Part shown: positions 54,661-64,000 of the stretch, piece after piece
Numbering within the stretch: position 1 is the first letter of the stretch
Layout of the letters: each line of letters opens with the position of its first letter
Assembly: GCF_000003815.2 (NCBI RefSeq)
Contig: NC_049987.1
Location: 13,480,180-13,544,179 of the forward strand
Direction: 5' to 3'
Origin: Branchiostoma floridae
Taxonomy: Eukaryota; Chordata; Leptocardii; Amphioxiformes; Branchiostomatidae
DNA length: 64,000 nt
Made by a program: the position numbers and the translations under genes
The notes under the pieces: generated by a model
The model's database searches: none
Told to the model about the DNA's origin: nothing
The model's input: the letters and a program-made list of their open reading frames with translations, nothing else

Positions 54661-57600
54661 GTATGTGTATGATTTGTCCTGTGTTTCTTTTTGTTTCTTT
54701 GGTAATGCCATTTCCATACTGTATACAGGTAATTTGTTGTTTTGGGCTAGTCATATTCGCTTGGTTTTTGGGCCTGCTTAATCTATGGTACAGGCAGGGT
54801 TAAGTGGTGGAGGCTTAGCTTTGTTCTGTTTTAAATTCAGTATCGTTGGTTGCATTTTGTCGCGGCAAATATATGATGAAATTCCCCTTCTAAGCAACTG
54901 CTCATTGGTTTGCGGGGATGTTTGCTGGGTGTTTGCTCTGACTACAACAGCTTCTGAACTTTTCAAAGCTTCCATTGCCAGTAGTCTGTGTAACACAAAC
55001 TCCGCTGTCCAGGGTTGTAACTGGCCCCTCCCCGCGGGCCGGCGGATGTTTGGCGGGCTGCTATAAGCGAGATTTAATCAGGCTACATTGCCAGCAGCTT
55101 GCCATCTATAAATGGGATTGACAAGGACATTTTTCATAGTAAATTATGCTGTTAAATTTGGCTTAGATACTACAGGAGATTTAGGTTTGGGTTGGATGGA
55201 TTGAATGAAAATATCATACCACCCTGGGGACTAACTGTTGCTGCTGCATGGGGGCTACCACTATTCATATTGTCTAATGTCTATGGAACTACAGATAAAA
55301 GTATCATTGGTCAAATTATGCAAGTAACATTCCGATGTCAAGTGAATAACACCCCAGAAATAAATCTTTAATGAATATCATTGGAAGAACACAAACCAAG
55401 GAGACTTAGCAGCTGCATTAGGTCAGTACATTGAAATAGGAAGATATTAGTATATCATGTGACAGAGTAACTACATGTGCATGGGCCATCTGAGACAAAA
55501 AAAGGTAGCGTCTCAACAACTTCAAAGTACTGTGGTTGGTTACATACTTAAGAAATCCAAAATAAGTAATGTTCATCCATGTCCAAACTTACAAATTCAG
55601 AAAATGGAATTTCAGAGTCAGACTTTTGCATGGTGCACAACCAACACGGTAAAAAGCTCATTTTTCCAACCACGTACCACAGACAAAAAGGCAAAAATAC
55701 CCAATAGGTCTACAGAAACCCAATACATTTCATGCAGGCCTGAGGTCTACGAACTCTTGTTTTTCTTGATTCAGTGATTTCATGATCAGCCTCAATAAAA
55801 ACAGCAGATCTTTGTTTGAATTGGTTTTCGTTGGTGACCTCGATTCTAGTCCTTCCGGTGCCCTAGTTCTACTGTGTGGGCATTAATTATTGAAGCCAAG
55901 TCAATACCTTTTGCTGGTAACTACCCAATATCAAGAACCGAATGACGGCGAGCGGTGCATGTAGTGTGATGTATTTCTTAGTTTCTCATGACTACATACT
56001 CCCTAGAAATTCACATATGTGAAGCACTGCCTTTGCTATTATCAAAATGAGACACTCACCAAAATATCATCATTATATAACATCATCTTGAGGACAAGCT
56101 GGCCGTATGGACATGATAATAGAGTTGTGGTTATGTCGTAATTTAAATAATAACTATTACGGGGGGGGGGGGTGCTGGGTATAAAGGACCGAGTACGGGG
56201 GTTATATGGCAATGAAATCTAAAATGTTTGCAACGTTTTTTCCAGTATAGGTTAGCAAAAAATTGCAGCAAATGATTAAAAAAAAAACATTGGAAAAAGT
56301 TGTCACAGTTAACGTGAAAAAATGCGAAACATTTTACACATACAACGATATAGTGAGCTGAACTCATGCAAAACTTTTCACATGTATTATGATCTATAGA
56401 GAAGTCATAGATAAAATGCCTCATGCATAAAAGATGCAGGGAGTTGTGCGCGACATCTATGAGACGTTCTTTTTTTCAGAATTGAAAGGGAGATTCTGTG
56501 GAAACGGTATTCACGGTGATTATTCAGCTCATCTAAACTTGCTCTAATGCTCTAACGGGCGTCTACGGGACGGAAATCTTAAGATTACCGAAGACATTGC
56601 ATCCTCCTGAAGTCTGGAGATAACGCAGGAGTGAACCTGACTTATCGGCTGGCGAAACGCAGAGTCTCTACATTGTAACACAGTCTCGCCGTATCATTCA
56701 AAACGCCACGTAGTCAGTAAATGTCACAATGACTAAAGCTGAGACGATAAGTGAAAGAATGAAAGTTCGCTGGCATTCTTTGCTGTTTCGTAAGAATAAA
56801 GGAAAGAAATATATTCAAGTTCGCGTACTTAATAGTGGCGAGGCGGAACGCATTGTCGATATCTAGTCGTTCAACTCAACCTCGCGCGATCGCGCCGTTT
56901 TTATCAGAGAAATACACCTCTACTCTTCTCAACTAGTATGTTTGGTTCTTTGAAAGAGGCATGGCACCTAAGCCTAACGTCTGAAACTCCTCAATACACT
57001 TTAGTCTTACGCTCCCAACCGAAGAATTAATGCAACCCCAAACTCCATTCCCGAGCGGACTTCGAACCTACGCCTTCCGGTCCACGGAGAAATGTAGGTG
57101 TTTTGTACATCATCATAAAAGTTATGTTTTAGATTATTGTTAGAATTCAAGTTCTATTACTATCTGTAACTTATTACTACCTTTGTACTTGTATGCCTGT
57201 ACGTAGCCTGATAAGGTATGAATGTACAATAATAGTTATAATTATCATTATAACAATACATCATCCAAATTTCCGTACATTACGTGACACTATGAATACT
57301 TGTCTTACAGACGACCCCTTTTCGTCATGCCTGTCTCTAGAGTCATGAGGTGTCTAATAGCCTCCGACACAAAACTAATTATACACGTTAGCAATTTTAC
57401 ACTGTCGCCAGATCAAAATGATTGCTTTCTCCAACCCAGTGGATTGATGTCATTTTTCATATCACTGCATCTAACATTGTCGATATGCCAAAGGCCTTCG
57501 ATGAATCAAAAACACTCGACGATTCGCCACCGTGAATAACGAATTCTGAGGGAAGAATGAACCGTATTGTATCACAACACACCTAAAATACAATAGATTA

Positions 57601-57714
57601 CAAGAACAGAAAAATAGAATTGGAAAAGTTTGTATTCAATGAAAAATTATGTTTTGTGCATGGTAGTATCGCTTAAATATTCCAAACTTAGTGTCCTTTG
57701 TTGCTGCCCCTAAA
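54661..57714. other. No gene recognised
   Basis: It has a 12-G run at 56161-56172 and AT-rich flanks. No exon could be supported. Confidence 0.3.
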
Positions 57715-58412
57715 GGTGGGTTCACACTAGCGTATATATTTAAGTCCGTATGCGGTCCGTATGGAGGTCATAGCCTCTACCAGGCTCCACAGGCTGCGGA
57801 AAAAATAGAAACTGGATAAATATAGACAGATAATATGCCAGATGAATTAGCTGGGTCGCAAACCATACTCGTCGGTCATCTAACTCTTTTGACATGTTAT
57901 GCATCTATACTTGTCCAATTTCTACTATTTTGTGACCTGTGGAGCCTGGTAGAGTCTAGAGACTAAGAACTCCATACGGACATGAATATAGGACTGACGT
58001 CACTGTTACAAGGCTTGAAAATATTCTTTTTCCTTGAAAATCTTGGCCCAACCTTGAGCCTTTTGGGGTTAGAAGGAACAGGTAGGGTCTAAGCTTTCCC
58101 ATTCTGGTCCAAATTTGCCCAGATTAGCAGTTTAGGCGCGCGGAAGGATTTTAGTTGTTGTGTCATATGGATGGTATCAGGAGACAACTGGGGTCAAAGG
58201 TGAGGTTTCTTGCATGGAGCGAAGATTCCTTTGAGCAGAACAACCCTCTGTTTACAGAGATGACCCCTGTGACTGTCTGGTGGAGAAACATTTTTAAGAT
58301 TGAAATTTGGGTTAGTACTTTTTCAAAGGCTTGTGTATTTTAACATGCTTTCCTATGGAGAGGTCCAACTGTGGTACATGTATCAGCCCTCTATACGCAC
58401 GTGTGAACCCCC
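57715..58412. mobile_element. ~700-bp TIR element with a large internal inverted repeat
   Basis: The left end GGTGGGTTCACACTAGCGTA pairs with right end TACGCACGTGTGAACCCCC. Inside, CTACCAGGCTCCACAGG at about 57778-57795 is complementary to CCTGTGGAGCCTGGTAG at about 57939-57955. TCCGTATGGAGG pairs with CTCCATACGGA further out. No transposase frame is seen, so it is non-autonomous. Confidence 0.65.
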
Positions 58413-59545
58413 ATTACCAAACTATACACATCCGGGCAAGTGTCCCCTCTACAATGTCACATGAAGCCATGTGATTAATGGCACCACATAGGATGTAATA
58501 ATCACACGTGCTTTAATGCCAGCTTTGATCATTAATCGCGAGTAAAAGTCATCTAGATTAATAACGGCCGATGTTATGGACAGATAAGGCGACGTGATGG
58601 GAATCTTAAGAATAATTCTAAGACGGGATTTTTTTGTCCAAGACGACATAGTCATCGGTCACTCAGTTTTAAGTGTTAGACCTGTAGAAGTGACCAGCTC
58701 TGCACAAGGACCACCTGACCAATATGGCCACTTCACGGTGGTCCCGTAGATAGTTTTGCCATTGACACAAGTATTAAGAATCCTGCCTGTACAACATGTA
58801 TATAGCGAACACCTGTCTACATAGAACATTTCTATCGGTATCTAAAGGATCTTTGAGAGTTTTACCTGCACAACCTTAAGCTTCACCATCACCAACAACT
58901 CTTGGAGGCTAAAAACTTCTCGATTATCATTGTTCAATTGAATTGGAAGAATATTTGCCTTTGGAGTCTTCGGTAATTTGTTGCATTCAGTTCAGAGTTA
59001 CCCTTCCTTAACCATACCCAATCCAGTATCAAGAACTTTCATAATCTACTTATAATGAAGAAGAGTATCTTAAAGTTCCGAGCGAACGACAAAGAACTAC
59101 CATCACCAAAGTACGAATCAGCTGCCATAAACTCCGTGTTGTTGAATCAAAGAGCAAAGAATTTGTCAGTTCTGCAACTTGAATATGATTGGAGATGATT
59201 CCCGCTTTATCTAGATTGCAGTTTGTATAGTACCGATAGAAATATAATTCTAAGTCATATCAGAAGAAAGTTTCTCACTTTAAATCTTTGTCTAGTGTTA
59301 GAAAAATCATTTTTCTTTTTTGCGGTTTGATCATACTAACGTTATATTATACAAACACATCTCAAGCTACACTTGCAACATCACTAACAGACGAGACGAG
59401 ACGAACAAATGTATTAGAGTACTTTTAAAAACCATGTTTTAGATTAACGTTAGAAGTCATCTCAATGTCACCATGTGTACTTCATTACGACTTTTCTATC
59501 TATATACCTGAACTTATGAATGTCTCCCTCTCGGCTTTGCTTATT
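58413..59545. other. No gene recognised
   Basis: AT-rich sequence up to the second assembly gap. Short frames only. Confidence 0.3.
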
Positions 59546-60346
59546 NNNNNNNNNNNNNNNNNNNNNNNNNNNNNNNNNNNNNNNNNNNNNNNNNNNNNNN
59601 NNNNNNNNNNNNNNNNNNNNNNNNNNNNNNNNNNNNNNNNNNNNNNNNNNNNNNNNNNNNNNNNNNNNNNNNNNNNNNNNNNNNNNNNNNNNNNNNNNNN
59701 NNNNNNNNNNNNNNNNNNNNNNNNNNNNNNNNNNNNNNNNNNNNNNNNNNNNNNNNNNNNNNNNNNNNNNNNNNNNNNNNNNNNNNNNNNNNNNNNNNNN
59801 NNNNNNNNNNNNNNNNNNNNNNNNNNNNNNNNNNNNNNNNNNNNNNNNNNNNNNNNNNNNNNNNNNNNNNNNNNNNNNNNNNNNNNNNNNNNNNNNNNNN
59901 NNNNNNNNNNNNNNNNNNNNNNNNNNNNNNNNNNNNNNNNNNNNNNNNNNNNNNNNNNNNNNNNNNNNNNNNNNNNNNNNNNNNNNNNNNNNNNNNNNNN
60001 NNNNNNNNNNNNNNNNNNNNNNNNNNNNNNNNNNNNNNNNNNNNNNNNNNNNNNNNNNNNNNNNNNNNNNNNNNNNNNNNNNNNNNNNNNNNNNNNNNNN
60101 NNNNNNNNNNNNNNNNNNNNNNNNNNNNNNNNNNNNNNNNNNNNNNNNNNNNNNNNNNNNNNNNNNNNNNNNNNNNNNNNNNNNNNNNNNNNNNNNNNNN
60201 NNNNNNNNNNNNNNNNNNNNNNNNNNNNNNNNNNNNNNNNNNNNNNNNNNNNNNNNNNNNNNNNNNNNNNNNNNNNNNNNNNNNNNNNNNNNNNNNNNNN
60301 NNNNNNNNNNNNNNNNNNNNNNNNNNNNNNNNNNNNNNNNNNNNNN
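59546..60346. other. Assembly gap (801 N)
   Basis: Undetermined bases. Long open frames that span it are artefacts of the N run. Confidence 0.98.
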
Positions 60347-62526
60347 CAAACATCCAACTTGACATATTCAGTACAATTATAACGTTTACGACGGCCTCGA
60401 GTCGTAATATTTGCACGGCTGAATATTGAAGATACGGCATTTTCTTACATCAATTACATTTCCTACCCTCTATACTGCACTTGAACATGTCTCAGCAAAA
60501 TTTGTTGAATTATGGATAAAATTCCAATGTAATCTCATACTTCTCGGAAGATAACTGTCCCATTCCGATTTTCTGCAGCTCAATGTCAATGTTATATATG
60601 CGTCTGAGCTACTCCTGCTATCCTCTTGAGAAGTTATTACCGAAATATATGGCCAAAATCTATCAATTTTGAGCCCCCGGCTAGTCCTAATGGCCTAGCT
60701 AGTTGGGCAGTCTTGGCTTTATGTCAACCAAGAGCATTGATATAAAACGAAATAGATAGATAACGTACACTGTATCGACAGTGCCTCCAAATACAGGAGA
60801 AACAAAGGCTCATTAAGGGGCAAACGGATCTCTAAGGCAATCTTAGAACGGAAGTTGTGGGTAAATGCCCCAGATAGGGTCATCCTGTATTGATTCTTGA
60901 TTGATGTCCATGTCAAGGCCCTCGTTACAACTAGACTTGATAAAGAACTGCAGACTCAGGCCAAGTTGATTTGATTATATGCATGATCCTCTGGGAACCC
61001 CAAAACTGATGCCAGCGTGCGAATGAGAAAAGTTTGACCGAGAAAAAAGTTGCCTTTATTATGGAATGTTAAGTAGTCAAGAAGGCTGAACTGAAACTCA
61101 AAGTATGGTACCAGTATACAGAACAAAAACTGTTTATTCTTTAACATAATTTTCTATGACCTTGGATTTAACCTTGCCATTCTCTGACATAAGCAGATGT
61201 TTTCCAATATTTTGTTTTGCATTCTGCGCGCATGCGGCATATCTTAACTCATTTTGTAGTTGCTTTCTACGATTTACAGTACGGCCACGCTACAAGTCTA
61301 CTGCCGCCGCCTCTCTTCTAACATGCCCTTGAAGCGACCCCTACAGTCTACACTTCTGCAAACTTTCCGCAATCGTTCATCTGCACATACATCTTCTGCA
61401 TTTACACTCCTCACTCATGTAGTAATTGCCCAATTTCTCAGCACAATGAGACCTCCTGACGCTGTATCTGACGTTATTCTTCATCCGAACACGACAATTA
61501 AAGATGACGCCTATTGTCGTTACAATCTTCCCCAGGGTTTTGAAGCACTGATAGGACATTTAGTCGCGGAAAATGATCATCATGCCTATAAACCCAACCC
61601 GTCAACAACAGTGTGACAAATCATAAGGAGTTATCTTTTGAAACAATGCTACGCGAATGTCAATTTGATCAGAAGTTGCCCATTTCGTTGGAAGCAGGAT
61701 TTCATCAATTTTTCTTAAAAGTTTCTCGTTGCTGGGAATTGGAAGAACGGAAGAAACATGCATTCTTCATTATCCAAGTATGTGCAGCATGAAGGTTCTT
61801 CTGAGGTAGCGAAAAAATGTAATTTTAGAAGGCCCACACACAAATTTTATTACAATTACTATTTTTAAAAGGCTGAAATTTTTTTTTTGGGGGGGGGGGG
61901 GGGGCATATATTTGTTATTTTGTACTAATTTCCTTGTATTAGAAAGTAAGTAAATTTTCGACTGACATACGGGGAGCGGTATTGACTTCCGACATCATTT
62001 GACCCATGCGACGTCACGTGCGCGCGATACTCACGTGTACACAGCGATTAAGTCAGACAGCTGAAGAAAAATGAACCAGTTGAAAATTCTTGTTAGTCCA
62101 TTTAGTTTTAGTTTTAGTTTGATAACAGTTTATAGTGATGATACTGATTTAATCTTCTGTCTTTCTTGAATAATCATATTAAGCAAAAATGTTCGTCAAG
62201 AATGACGGAAATAATACATACCCCCCTTGGCCTCCTGAATACTCTCCACACATCTTCATTACCGTACGAAATAAAACAAACATTTATTGCCCATATGTAT
62301 GTCGTTTTGAGAGCAGGTTATATATTGCACATATTAAAATCGCCGTGAAAGCCACATAATCAAAGGGCAGCAAACCACTTCTAATGAACATTGTTCCGAT
62401 CCAATGACACATGCATGGACTTGCATTAATGGCGTTGCCGGACAAAGTTTAACATTCATGTTATCCTTTTCTCAATTCGTTTAAAGCATTGTCTTTAGCT
62501 TTCCGTAAAGTCAGCCTAATAAAGTT
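60347..62526. other. No gene recognised
   Basis: The frame at 61260-61616 is open but lacks domain features. A T10-G16 run lies at 61879-61904. Confidence 0.3.
61889..61904 (+). repeat. 16-G homopolymer
   Basis: An uninterrupted G run preceded by a T run. It could fold as a G-quadruplex and is also a likely site of sequencing error. Confidence 0.85.
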
Positions 62527-63010
62527 GTTACGTTTTACAGCTGTGACGAAAAACATTTCTGCAAACGAAGCAATAAGAACTTCCTTACAATTATGTTTCA
62601 TTGGTGAAAAAGAATGTATTTAGACTGCTGGAATAATAAGACCAACGGGCGCATCTGTAATTGCCACGTTTTGGTCTGTTATACTAACTGTTTGAAGAAT
62701 ACTCCTCGTTTCCCGTTTCCCTTTAAGATAAATCAGTGTAAACATGCTTGTTACCCGTTCCTTTCAGGAATATTCTTTAGCGCTATAGCTTTCGAAAAGT
62801 CTTTCCCATAAAGTTGAAACAATTTACCACCGTGACGAAAGCCATTTTCCTGTTTCATTTGTGGAGATTGATGTCCTCAGACTGGAACAATAAATGATAA
62901 AACCTTAGATGTAATCACCACGTTTTGGTCTGTTATACTAACTGTTTGAAGAATACTCCCCATTTCCAGTTTCCTTTTACGATAAATCAGTACGTTTATT
63001 CTTTCCGGAG
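62527..63010 (+). repeat. ~255-290-bp tandem duplication
   Basis: CCACGTTTTGGTCTGTTATA, then CTAACTGTTTGAAGAATACTC, is identical at 62664-62704 and 62918-62958. Upstream GTGACGAAA phrases (62542 and 62832) and downstream GATAAATCAGT also repeat. The copies differ in spacing by indels. Confidence 0.75.
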
Positions 63011-63150
63011 TCGTGGGAGGCATATAATTTGACAAGAACTTACACTACGACATTTAGGTCTTGATAGTTATACAGTGCTCCATCTGAGACAACTGCGTGC
63101 AGTGTTACTTTTGCTTCCATTTGTGATATTAGAAAGAACAGTATCTAATA

Positions 63151-63728
63151 CGAGGGGCGTTCAATAAGTAATAACTCTGACCCATTTTTAGTTGTTTGAT
63201 CTAAATGAAATTTTGCATGTGTAATGATTCTCATCTCTGTGGTTTATGTTTCAAACAAGAGCTCAGAACTAATTGTGGTTTCTGATTTACTTGTGTTTGA
63301 ACTGAGTTAGGTGTGAAATGGACCAGGTGTGAAATGGAGCCAGTTGAGTGTCGCGCAGTGATCCGGTTTTTGTATTTGAATGGACGCACACCAAAGGAGA
63401 CTTTTGATGAAATGAAAGAAACTTATGGGGATGATGCCCCATCATATGACCTTGTAAAACGCTGGCATTCTGAATTCAAACATGGCCGGAAGTCTGTGGA
63501 AACAACTCCCAGACATGGTCGTTCCTCTTCTGCCATTGATGAGGCATCTGTTGGAGGACTAACCTGGGGTGTCCTACAAAAACGGTGTCCAGAGCTGCAT
63601 CAAACGATGGGAGAAATGCATAACTCTGGGTGGTTCCTATGAAGAAAAAGACTAATAACTATGCCAAGTTTCATTAATCTCCTGCTATGGGAAATGAGTC
63701 AGAGTTATTACATATTGAACGCCCCTCG
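63151..63728 (+). mobile_element. Internally deleted mariner element with intact TIRs and TA duplication
   Basis: TIRs: left CGAGGGGCGTTCAATAAGTA, with ATAACTCTGACCCATTT inward, and the matching right ATTGAACGCCCCTCG. TA lies on both sides (63149-63150 and 63729-63730), the standard mariner target. At 578 bp it is less than half the roughly 1.3 kb of a full element. The inside holds the two ends of a transposase gene fused by deletion, described separately. It is non-autonomous but could be mobilised in trans if an active relative exists. Confidence 0.9.
63313..63642 (+). pseudogene. Mariner transposase remnant: N-terminal HTH joined to out-of-frame C-terminus
   Basis: The first about 80 codons after ATG give the mariner DNA-binding helix-turn-helix region: EPVECRAVIRFLYLNGRTPK, YGDDAPSYDLVKRWHSEFKH and RKSVETTPRHGRSS. 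After AIDEASV the frame breaks. A different frame then gives GVQSCIKRWEKCITLGGSYE, the C-terminal end of mariner transposases. The whole DD34D catalytic core is therefore deleted and the fusion shifts frame. In-frame translation ends at 63642. Confidence 0.88.
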
Positions 63729-63730
63729 TA

Positions 63731-64000
63731 GTATGTCCCCTACTAGAGTGACGTTTTGCTGTAGATGAACAGTTGATACACTGACGTTGAATAGCTGTTG
63801 AAGCTGCAATCATTTTCAACATTTCAACATAAAGCTGGTATCTCACTGTACTTTGGGCACAGGTGTGGCACTGCGGGGTTTGTCACTGTCGTGTTATTTT
63901 CGCCGATTGTTTCACAACTTAGATATTGGGTAATACGTCAAAATACGACTTACAAGACAACAGAATGCCCATTACGTAAGAAAATTCGTCCTTTATCTCT
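63731..64000. other. Non-coding end of window
   Basis: No feature recognised. Confidence 0.4.

Noticed and set aside
59465-60440. Several long open frames
   Set aside because: They consist almost wholly of undetermined bases in the assembly gap.
61260-61616. 118-codon open frame
   Set aside because: Composition is not clearly protein-like, and no motif, splice context or family resemblance was found.
1-64000. CRISPR arrays, operons, Shine-Dalgarno sites, rRNA genes
   Set aside because: None seen; intron-split genes and MITEs show an animal nuclear genome, where such prokaryotic features are not expected.

Overview
The window is metazoan nuclear DNA. Genes are split by many GT-AG introns, there are two assembly gaps (11040-11139 and 59546-60346), and much of the non-coding sequence is short terminal-inverted-repeat (TIR) elements, local tandem duplications and microsatellites. 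Deuterostome-like proteins together with dense MITEs suggest an invertebrate chordate such as amphioxus (Branchiostoma). That assignment is inference; I could not search a database.

Layout. (1) 1-6305: a decayed LINE reverse-transcriptase tail (311-815), several MITE-like elements, a mariner end and a ~190-bp tandem array. (2) 6306-13971, + strand: CHAF1B (CAF-1 p60), a WD40 histone chaperone subunit, in 12 visible exons. The first exon(s) coding roughly 40 residues were not found, and one exon runs into a gap. (3) 13972-17460: convergent intergenic space with both 3' UTRs. (4) 17461-39162, - strand: a complete 10-exon class C GPCR of the metabotropic glutamate receptor type, 986 codons without the stop. 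It has a signal peptide, Venus-flytrap domain, nine-cysteine domain, seven membrane spans and a short tail ending in a PDZ-type motif. Its 13.2-kb intron 6 holds most of the repeats on that side. (5) 39163-64000: no confidently identified gene. It holds one strong orphan exon-like segment (51957-52076, - strand), weaker coding candidates, a CCAAT/CpG-containing promoter-like patch near 50.6-50.8 kb, a ~150-bp tandem array (53.65-54.31 kb), and an internally deleted mariner with TA target duplications and TIRs (63151-63728).

The two genes are convergent neighbours with unrelated functions: chromatin assembly at replication, and amino-acid-type signalling at the membrane. Most notable are (a) the receptor's pocket, which by eye keeps the residues that hold the amino-acid backbone but loses two that hold the glutamate side chain, and (b) three copies of an ASF1-binding-like RR[IV]A[FL]TTL motif in the CHAF1B tail. 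Splice sites and reading phases were checked by hand through every listed junction of both genes, apart from the gap.
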